Assembly: GCA_020744225.1 (NCBI GenBank) | Contig: JAGMWG010000026.1 | Location: 124,001-188,000 of the forward strand | Length of the DNA stretch: 64,000 nt | Direction: 5' to 3' | Origin: Paraphoma chrysanthemicola | Lineage: Eukaryota > Ascomycota > Dothideomycetes > Pleosporales > Phaeosphaeriaceae | Shown here: piece by piece, positions 55,888-64,000 of the stretch | Layout: every line of letters begins with the position of its first letter | How positions within the stretch are numbered: the first letter of the stretch is position 1 | Translations under genes and position numbers: made by a program | Notes under the pieces: model-generated | Databases searched by the model: none | What the model saw: only the letters and a program-made list of their open reading frames with translations | What the model was told of the DNA's origin: nothing

Positions 55888-58258
55888 ATGACCTCGCCAT
55901 CCCAACCACGCCCCAACGATGCTGTCCGACGCACCATCGCCCGCAAGCCGAAAACCAGCACCGATCTCGCAACAAGAGGCGTCCGAGCCCCTTGGCCTCA
56001 ACCAGCTTTCCGAGAGACCCAACCTGTCAGCTGCCCGCAACTTTCAGGTCAGAGTCGAACCAATCTCGACGGGACTGGGGCGCAGGGAGCACTTCAACAT
56101 CACGCAAAGACACGTTGCGGAGGCGGCGTCTCCACTTTTAGCCTAGCCTTCTGCGGAGACAACATCGGAAACAGCTCGGAGAATACACAAAACCACTTGC
56201 TGGAACTATAAGTCGCCTTGCTCTCCGGTCATTGCCCAATTGCCTCCCGACCCAGAATATCTCACCTGCGAGCTCATCCGTGCACCCGAATTTCTCTGGA
56301 TCGTTCACTCTTGTAGAGTACCTGGCGGAACGGCATGGATGCAAATCCCTGGCTTGAGATACTCTCTTGAATCTATCCCAGGCTTCAACCTCATATCTAT
56401 GCTCTATAACTTGTCCCTTTTGAACGTTCTGGCTCGAGTACTCGCACACCCAATACATCTCTTCTTCTTACCAGTGCACTTGTGCCAGATCGTGGTCTCT
56501 TGTGTTTTCGCAAAGACGAATGGAATCACCCGCCATGATTTCCACATCGGTGGCCGTGCTGAGGCCGGTACATCACATCACCTCGAACTACCCTCCCATA
56601 TCTTCGTAGGCTCGTCGACCATGACCTTACCTGAAACATTTGCTGTCAATTCCCGCTTCTCCCGAGTGCGTTGGGCACAGCGTCACGCCATGGCAATACG
56701 TTCAAAGACCATGTCCAGCATCTCCAGACAGGATGACGCCTGGGGCAGTACTCCAACGGTTTCCGTGCCAAGCTCTCAGATGTTCCTACCGCTTACTTCC
56801 TGCTCAGAGAACGTCATGGCAACTTCGGCTTGGCCCCGTGTATGCCTTCATGTATCACTTGAGTCCAGAATAGTTTGTCACGCCGCCGAGGGACGGGGAT
56901 CTCGCAATTATCTTCGGCGGTACGTTGACGAACACGGCAGGACCGTGGGTGCATGGTGAGCTATGCTTGCAGGGGCTGGAGCATGATCGAGTCAACAATT
57001 TTGATGATGCTGATCTGCGTAACCTAGCCTGATTTCGTGCCTCCGCACTCTCACAAGGTCTCGAACTGGTGTTGAAGGGGCCGGATCTATCTCCTCGTCC
57101 AGTCTGATGGCATTCTATTGAAGTGGCGATCAAGTGGGGGTTGCGTAGATTTGTGAAGAATCTATTCAAGGACCCGTTGGAACACGTGATCGTGATTTGG
57201 TTGTTTCGACGATGTCTGATATCTGAGTCTTGCTTCGTTCCGTCTGCTCTGTCTATCGGAGTGTGCAGATCATTGACGACATTTTGCTCGTCACCAAAGT
57301 TTCGACCATGTGGAATGGCCTCGCTGTCCCAACGATCACTCCACGTCTCCAAATCCGGTCCTTCCTTGCTGCTTTCGTAGAGGCCACCGTCCGAGCGATC
57401 CCTCCACGTCTCTGTTTTCGGCTCTTCGTTGGTTTCACAGCCCACTGTACTGGATCCCTTTCTGCTAGATGTATGCCTCTGTGCATTCACACAACATATC
57501 AAGGTCCATGGGATCCGTCGCCTCGTCCACCATCAACGGTATCTATTTGGCGAGAACCTGGAATAGCTGCAGCCCAGCTGAGGCGGGATTTCAAGATGCC
57601 CAAGCTGTTCTCCGGCTCTGCGTGTCGGGGGCGGTTGGACAGGTTCTCAGATTCTCGGGTGCGCGCAAGAGAAGTTGAGTTGTCTGTAAGCCGACGCTTC
57701 CTCACGGGCGCACTCCTATCCGAGGGGTGTTTTGGCGCAAACGGATGTTATGGATTGGTGCAGGGCGGCTTTGAATCTTGTGTTGTGGAAATTCGCCTCT
57801 GTCAAATGGCCGACAGATATTCACAGCCTTGGCTTCGCGTCACACATACGAGAACTTCAATCCGCCTATGGTTGTGGTGGATGTTGCTTGCCAAAATGCC
57901 GGCAATCTATCCCTACTGCGGAATTAGCCGATCGAGAGAAGCGTGGGAGCTTCTTGGTGCTGGCACAGGAGTTTTCCACTGGCGGTGACGGCAGAACTTT
58001 CAATCTTGGCGAAGTCGCAACCGAAGTTGATGCAGCACCTTGCCGGTGATGACATGTTTCTATTTTCAAGTGCGCACATGGGTGTCGTTTTGGATGGACA
58101 GATGCATCGCCAAAGCCTCCTCCAAGTACGAACTTGACGCCTGCTCCCGTGAAGAGGATGGCTGGGATGTCGTGGCTGAAGTGTGCCCTGGCAGATTGAC
58201 GCACCACCCGCAACGTGTTTTTATATCGTGTGATCTTCGCGCTTTTCGTATATTATGA
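55888..58258 (+). pseudogene. Fragmented coding region(s), plus strand favoured
   Basis: Protein-like stretches occur in several plus-strand frames. The clearest is one frame from about 56640 to 57200 (RLGPVYAFMYHLSPE, then after a TAG FVTPPRDGDLAIIFGGTLTN, and later WGLRRFVKNLFKDPLEHV), interrupted by TAG at 56871-56873 and two TGA codons near 57031 and 57106. Another piece in the same register lies at 57732-58049. The minus strand is open for 215 codons at 56855-57502, so the strand is not certain. No domain is recognised. I read this as a decayed gene or genes. Confidence 0.3.
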
Positions 58259-58669
58259 ATGCGTCCGGTCATCAAATACTCAACTACACACTGGGGCTGC
58301 ACCGGGCTGAAATTTCAAAATTTACTTCTGCCAATGATGATTGTTGGGTTCAATCACGTCGCGGCTGCTGCGCCGACAGCTTCCGTGACCTCGAGCCACG
58401 TCCTGACTGTGTCTCCCTCCAATACTAGAACGCACCTTCCTTACCGACCCAGATTCCACACCCTGCCTTCCTCAAGTCTGAGCATCTGCGTTTCTTTTTT
58501 ATCGACTTGTTGTGAGCTTTTACCTTAGCGGCTTCGAGTGCCCATTCTTCAACAATGTCATGGACTTTGTCAGGACCTTTCTCACCCTCTTGGCTTGATG
58601 TCTAAAGAATCCATAAAATCCTGGCTCAGCAGAGGCGTAAGTTGTGTCACATACCGTGTTGCTGTTCAG
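58259..58669. other. Spacer, no gene recognised
   Basis: Lies 3' of the gene that ends at 58670 on the minus strand; no supported frame. Confidence 0.4.
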
Positions 58670-60404
58670 TTAGGCACTATCGACCAGCGGACTCGATAGC
58701 TCGCGCTGCTCCTCTGGGTGGTGGTCCAGGGCTGCGCAAGTTGGATGAGTACCGGGTGGCCCCAACACTGCCTGATTGACGGTTAGCTGGCAGCATCAGA
58801 CCACTTGGTGCGTACATACCGGATCGCTGTAAATGTTCTCATTGTAGTCCTGTGGATCAGAGTGCTCATGCTGTTTGGCGAGGACACGCTGCTCTTCAGG
58901 ACGCATGAACAAGACTGCACCCGACGATTGAGTGCTTGAGGCTTCCACCAGGGTCTGAATGATGGTGAGCTGACAGCTTCTGACCCCTGACATTGTACAT
59001 ACCTGGTCCGGGGTTTGCTCTCCTGCGGCGAGGGCGCAGTCGAGACATGCGAGATCAAGCTGGTTCAGTTGGGATTGGGGTTTTTTGAACGGGCCGCTCT
59101 TCGCCTCCACGTGCAATGCTGCTTGATCAGCGGTGGGATGGCCGGTCAAGAGCTTGTGTGCCTGCTTGATCTTGGCATCCAGCTCTTCCTCGAACATGGG
59201 ATGTGTCTCCCCTTTGACCATGGTGTTCTCAGCGCCTAGCCTTGCCTTGATCCCTGCTTCAAGCTCTGTTACTTCTGGATTCAGCCCCTCCTTCACCGTC
59301 TGTTTGGTTTGCAAACGTTGACGGTCTTCATGCTCCTCGGTGCTCTGCAATATCCTGAGCGCTTCGTTTGCAGTCATCAGATCATTCCTCAACTGCACAA
59401 TCTCAGCGCACAAGAATTCCGTGATTCGGGTATGGTGCGTCGCGTTCTGATGTGCGAAATTCTGGAGCGCCCAAATCGCTTGACCGGCTGTCTGGTTTGA
59501 TTGCTCTAAAAGCACAAGTTTCCTCTTCGCTGCAGCCACGGTCGTCTTGAGTTCTGTAAGCTCTATATCCATGAGGCGCAGAGACATCTCATGAACGGGT
59601 CGCCCGTTTGCTGTGCCAGCCCGAGCAGGCGGATCACCCCGCCTGGAGGTGAAAGGCGCGTACGTCCTGGGAATATTGTTGGAGATTTGACCACCTCGCT
59701 CGATAAAGCCAGAACTGTACAAATTCTCGTCGTCAACGCCCTCCGATGTGTACTCAGGATGACGATCGTCCGACGCCTTCACCTCAACAGACTCTTCATC
59801 GTCCCTCCAAAGTGCGTGATCGGGGTGACTGTTGTCTGGCGACTTGATTTCCACATGCTCGCCACCGGCGTTGGTGTTTGGCGTATCATACGGCCCAGCT
59901 TCACCTGAGTCTTCTCCGGCTTGCGCATCTCCGTTGGAAGGGGTGTACTCGATGATGTCATGGTCGCGGCGAGTCCCATTCGCATCGTCCCCTTCCGAAG
60001 TGAAGGGAAGCACGTGGGCTTTTACTGGACGGTGTAACCACATCTCGCTATCGGAAGCTTCTTCTTCCTTCTCACACTTTCTACTACTGGCATCAGATTT
60101 ACCTGCGGCAGGAGGATACTTCATTACGCCTTGGGTGTCCTAGAGACTGTCAGAATAGCCGTCCACGTTCAACTTGACTAACATAAGTCACGTTCCTCCC
60201 GTCAGAGGATGGCGCTACGAGTCTCTTTGGTTCTGTTGCCGGACCATCATAGCTGACTAGGAAATTTGGGCCGCAGGCAAAGGCAGCAACATGCCGATTG
60301 TGGGGTATGCCAAGGCGTTCCTGGATGCTGGCGCCGGGTAACCTTGCGACCAAGGCTCGATCTCGGACTCGACCACCGTGCAAAATGGCGTTGTTACTAT
60401 CCAT
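58670..60404 (-). CDS. Multi-exon coiled-coil protein, 528 aa or longer
   Basis: Exons 60192-60404, 59003-60139, 58820-58954 and 58670-58771 (stop at 58670-58672). The introns are 52, 48 and 48 nt, with donors GTGACT, GTATGT and GTATGT and acceptors CTCTAG, ATTCAG and ATCAG, all phase 0. The first ATG in this frame is at 60404, but coding continues upstream (next entry), so this start may be internal. The first exon is compact and beta-like (LGIPHNRHVAAFACGPNF); residues about 75-250 are acidic and disordered; about 255-400 form a coiled coil (MDIELTELKTTVAAAKRK). No family is recognised. This part is free of internal stops. Confidence 0.65.
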
Positions 60405-60501
60405 ATCTGAATGTAGAGGATCGAGATGGAAACTTTCTGTACGTGAAATCGACTCAGTCAGCCTGGTTCGACATCGGCATCTGTTACTAGAGTGCGCTTA
60501 C

Positions 60502-61205
60502 CGTGGAATTAACGCGTTGTTGCCGTTGTATGCACGAGCCTCGGGAATGAGAGATGAGTAGTTGTCAAAAACGGTGGCCAGTCAGATCGAGTAAGTAGTC
60601 TCAAAGTCCTGGAGAGACAATTGGACTCTTGCCAGATTAGTTGCTGCTCCTAATTCACGCCTGTCTCCAGCGGGTCATGTGCTGGACGCGCCCTTCTTGT
60701 CAAATTGCGCACAGCGTTAGTTTTGCGGGGATGCAAGACACGGCAACTTTCCAGGGCTAACTTCGTTCTGCCGCCCAGTTATTCTACTCTCGAGATCATC
60801 AGATGCGTACATGCAGGTCAAATTCATGGCTTGAGGACTTGGCAAAGGATGAGAGCGAGCCCATCGCGATCGAAGCGCCAAGCCGCTAGGCACTTCCGCT
60901 TCGTCCTATTGGTCAGTTCATGTGCCCGCATTCACCATGATCGAGACAACTTCGCTTCATGCAACGTGAACGACAGAGAAACGTCGTTTGCTAAGACTTC
61001 ATTCGGGTATGATATGGCGATACCCGCTGGATGTTGAGGCTGTCCACTTGCGAGGCCCAGTAGGGACTCGCCGTTTGTCCCGATACTGAGTGCGACTTGA
61101 TCCAAGTCGGCCGTTTGCCCGTATCCACGCAATCCGCTCGCACGTCCGTCAATCTCGTGGCGGATTGGCCCTTTGTCATAAGACTCTCTGCGCCGCGGGG
61201 CTAGC
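60502..61205 (-). pseudogene. Probable upstream exons of the 58.7-60.4 kb gene, carrying stops
   Basis: Between an acceptor-like CTCTCCAG (about 60622) and a donor GTAAGC (G at 60501) the minus strand reads DFETTYSI, a TGA at 60582-60584, then LATVFDNYSSLIPEARAYN. It joins the next exon in frame only through a rare AAAG acceptor near 60443. Further upstream, 60935-61205 encodes another protein-like stretch (YDKGPIRHEIDGRASGLRGY; DLDQVALSIGTNGESLLGLA). The TGA is one transition from CGA. The joins are uncertain, so the 5' half of this gene may be decayed or mis-modelled. Confidence 0.35.
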
Positions 61206-61886
61206 TGTCTATAAAGCTGTAGGATAAGTAATTAGACATAAAGAAATAAAGGGAACCCTGGATGAGGCAAAACTCATCAAAATTGTGAAGGCAATACGTG
61301 GGCTATTTTAAGTACAATTCCAACTAGTAATTGCACGGATAGTTGAAACAAGCGCAATCTTGTTCAATGCAGAATACTCCCGCCGCAATCAGTGTTACGG
61401 CGGAGGGGGCCGGGTTGGTGCTTGGAAACTGGCGTCGTCGATGATTATCACATGATTAAGGAAAGTGACAGGATCGAGACTATTGCAAAATTGAAATGAA
61501 GGTGTGCGGTTGGACGGTGCTTCTATGACTGCTGCTTCACGCGCGATGATTTGCTGGTCTGGAGTCTGGAGTCCGGAATACAGCGCAACTACCAATTTGC
61601 GTCGCGCATTCTTCCCTCAACGCTACCAGATCTGACACCGCACCTCATGCAACGTATCTATAACCTATTCTATTGGTACTGGTCCCGACCACTTCCTTCG
61701 ACTAGTGTACGTGCAACGACATTCGACATCCACCTGCAGGGCGGCATTCCGAATCTACGTTCCGTCAAGGCAGCGAACTGGGCTGCACAAAGCAGCGTTT
61801 GGCCACTTATCCACCACGAACCGAGAGCATCTGATCTGGTGGGTACTACGTATCTGTCGGGCATGGTCGTGAGCCTGCTGATCGTC
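61206..61886. other. No gene recognised
   Basis: A 139-codon plus-strand frame at 61551-61970 overlaps the decayed minus-strand gene below and lacks clear coding character. The rest is short frames. Confidence 0.35.
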
Positions 61887-62760
61887 CTACGAGCCTGGAC
61901 AAATGACTTCAAGAGCTGCAAGGATGTCGAAATTCAATCTGCGCCAAAGATTTTTGACAGTTTGCCCTAAAATCTCCACGCGCCTTTTCTTGCTATAAGG
62001 TCGTATCTGTATAGCCTCGTTGAGTGTTCTGACATCTTGGAGTTCTTGCTTGGATTTGGCTTCGTAGGTCTTCACGTTCGCTTGTGCCATGGCAACATTA
62101 TGCCCAAGCTGTTGTACCCCAAGTGAGCGTGATTGTGAAATTGCCTACGCTGTCTGTTCTAGGTCTCCTCCATATTCATGGGTCTGTCTCCATCGTCCTG
62201 CACGCATCTGTTTTGATAATTCTACCGCATCCACCTCGGACAGTACTTTTCATGACATCATTACTTCCGGACGGCTACAAATCGAGGGGTGGGATTGTGA
62301 CGTGCGGATTTCATACTCCTGCAGAGAGCTTCTTGATTGGCTTCTTTCGGACGAGCTGAGTTTGGCGATGTGGTATGTCCATACCTCTTGATCATATACC
62401 TTGGATGTTCGCAGGATCAGATCTAGACTTGGGGTTTTCAGCACCTTTGTGAGGCCCGGTGCAGGTGATGAATAAGCTAGATTTGTCTCCTGCCCCAGAT
62501 CGATGAAGTTCTTGGGGGTGGCCCTCTTCTGGACACTGAGATGAATGCCAGAAGGATCGTCGAAGGGCCAGCCACGAGATCTGGACTTTGCCGCTCTATG
62601 ATCATGCCCGCCGTGGTTGCAGGTTGGTTTCTGAACCTTAGTTCGCTTCGTCTTCTTCTTTCGCCCGAGTATAAGGCCTCCACTGATGTATGGAAACATA
62701 CGGCGGCCTCGTCATTGTCTGAGAAGTCGCTAGCAACATTGGCGTCCTCGTAGCGACACT
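61887..62760 (-). pseudogene. Decayed orphan gene, possible relative of the 26.5 kb gene
   Basis: From an acidic stretch (ANVASDFSDNDEAA) ending at a consensus donor GTATGTT near 62701, an intron of about 80 nt leads to an acceptor GTTCAG near 62628. One frame then stays open to 61887 except for a TGA at 62250-62252 and a TAG at 62145-62147. The residues around each stop read on smoothly (VLSEVDAVELSKQMRAGRW; LGVQQLGHNVAMAQANVKTY). Both stops are single transitions from CGA and CAG. The C-terminal part, with HNVAM followed by an ELQ-x-x-R-x-L helix, resembles the end of the protein at 26457-27464. No function is recognised. Confidence 0.5.
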
Positions 62761-64000
62761 CGGATTCGTATCCGAATCATCATCATTACTCCCGCACCCC
62801 TCAGCGGGGCCTGTGCCTTTGCTCGCCCGTTTGTCGAATCTGTGACCAGAAGCTCCCTGGGCTCTTCCACTTTCTCTACACTTGCTTTTGTTCTCTTGCT
62901 GGGAACTTCGTCGTGCTAAGCCCTAGTTGAGGCAATACAGTGAATAGTTCACGAGCCTCTGCGAAACATATCATCGGAAGTGCTCAAGTCTTACTAAATG
63001 GGTGTGCGACTCTCGGAAAGAGCTCCAAGCTGGTGCATGGTCAAGGGTGACATGCGCGAGTGATTTGCTGAAACGAGATGGAAAAGTCTCTGTGGTTGAG
63101 CAGTTGTAGTATAGTTATTTGCATCTTAAGACGAGTCACCGTCGGATGCTCACACTGGCTGTGTGTCTCACACACGAGATTATCATTCCAAGCACAGCCG
63201 CGATGAACATCCGCTCTGCGTGAGCAAAAGGTCGCGATCAGTTATCATCATTGAAGCTTCCTATCGAACGAGGCGCGGAACCAGTGCGGTGCTGTCTCGT
63301 CTGAGGAGAGCATTTTGCTGCTGCAATGACAAGAAACATCCTCGCACAACCCGATTTGCCACACCATCCCTCCAGCGTACGCACTGCCACCCAAGACTGC
63401 GCGTTGTCGCACACCTGCGACGCCAACGTCTGTATTCTCATATGCATATACGAAGATCATCATTGCTATGGGGATTCACCAGGACAGCTCGGTGCGACCG
63501 TGGTGGCCATAACGATCTTGCGGCAATTTCGTTGACGCACGTGACGCCCCACCGCTCGCTCTCGCGCTTTACGCAGGCGATGCTTCGCACCAAATACTTC
63601 ATACGGGAAGAAACCTGTGCATGGACAACTCATAACGCGTGTTACATGAGCACGGTGGAGATGGAATTGGTGGAGGACATTTGAGTGCTTTGAGGTTGCC
63701 AAATTGGGAGAAGAATTTACACAAGCGGGACACAACCAGCGCAGCTCGAACTCTCCGGACATATCTTCCAAGTCAACAGATTGGAGATGAAGTCGCCCAT
63801 AATCGTGGACAACAAATAGTGGTAATACTAAGGCTCAGTGGGCACAACACTGGAAGCTACGGAGTGAAGTAACTTCCCTTCAACACTCGCCCCAAAAGAA
63901 ATGACAGATGCTCCTTTATGCTTCTTGCCGCGTGACATAGTCAGCGTCTGTCTCATCAAGCTAGTTAATGAAGTAGTGCCAAACTAGCCATCGAGCCCTC
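62761..64000. other. No gene recognised
   Basis: A 173-codon plus-strand frame at 63163-63684 is Arg/His/Ser-rich and not convincing. A hairpin around GGATTCGTATCCGAATC lies at about 62761-62777. Nothing else is identified up to the window end. Confidence 0.35.

Noticed and set aside
5754..62252. Reassignment of stop codons (non-standard genetic code)
   Set aside because: All three stops occur inside frames, and each sits where CAA, CAG, CGA or TGG is one transition away. Several neighbouring genes (2932-4167, 46043-47866, 51998-54483) are free of internal stops under the standard code.
63163..63684. 173-codon plus-strand gene near the window end
   Set aside because: Arg/His/Ser-rich composition, competing minus-strand frames and no recognisable motif.
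1..64000. CRISPR arrays, rRNA genes, bacterial operons
   Set aside because: None seen. The introns, RIP and gene structure show fungal nuclear DNA.

Overview
This window looks like nuclear DNA of a filamentous ascomycete (Pezizomycotina; I lean to Dothideomycetes, but that is inference). The genes have short introns (mostly 48-118 nt) with GTATGT/GTAAGT-like donors, CTAAC or CTGAC branch sites and YAG acceptors. A block of about 8.5 kb (7.4-15.9 kb) is extremely AT-rich and almost free of CA/TG dinucleotides, the signature of repeat-induced point mutation (RIP). No bacterial features, rRNA or CRISPR arrays are visible, and I recognised no convincing tRNA.

Layout. 0-7 kb: a degraded GC-rich stretch, then two divergently oriented paralogues of an orphan family, one intact (2932-4167, minus) and one broken by an in-frame stop (5754-6951, plus); both keep the same phase-2 first intron. 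7.4-15.9 kb: the RIP block, holding a complete but dead Fot1/pogo transposon (8202-10045, 74-bp inverted repeats, TA target duplication), a 10-bp minisatellite and a non-autonomous hAT-like element (15347-15800, 8-bp target duplication). 16-20 kb: a decayed gene, a membrane-anchored protein with a J-domain-like HPD motif, and a divergently transcribed membrane protein. 20-31 kb: sparse, with a decayed Ulp1-type (C48) protease whose conserved glutamine codon is now TAG, and an orphan gene with a Cys/His motif. 31-46 kb: a 185-bp dispersed repeat shared with 15.9 kb, a coiled-coil gene with one in-frame stop, several small membrane-protein genes and an acidic-repeat protein. 46-56 kb is the densest part: a four-exon orphan gene, a broken kinesin-14-like motor gene with a 30-bp minisatellite in its motor domain, a 793-residue coiled-coil protein with internal repeats, and small orphan genes. 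58-63 kb: a multi-exon coiled-coil gene and another decayed gene.

Common thread. The recognised functions are few (transposase, kinesin motor, Ulp1-like protease, J-like domain); most genes are orphans. An unusual share of reading frames is closed by one or two stops that a single C-to-T change would explain (CAA, CAG, CGA or TGG to stop). This suggests an accessory, subtelomeric or otherwise relaxed region where RIP or its leakage has produced a field of recent pseudogenes. The genes do not form an evident metabolic pathway. The only functional grouping I can suggest is the kinesin-like motor beside large coiled-coil proteins at 49-55 kb, and that is speculative.
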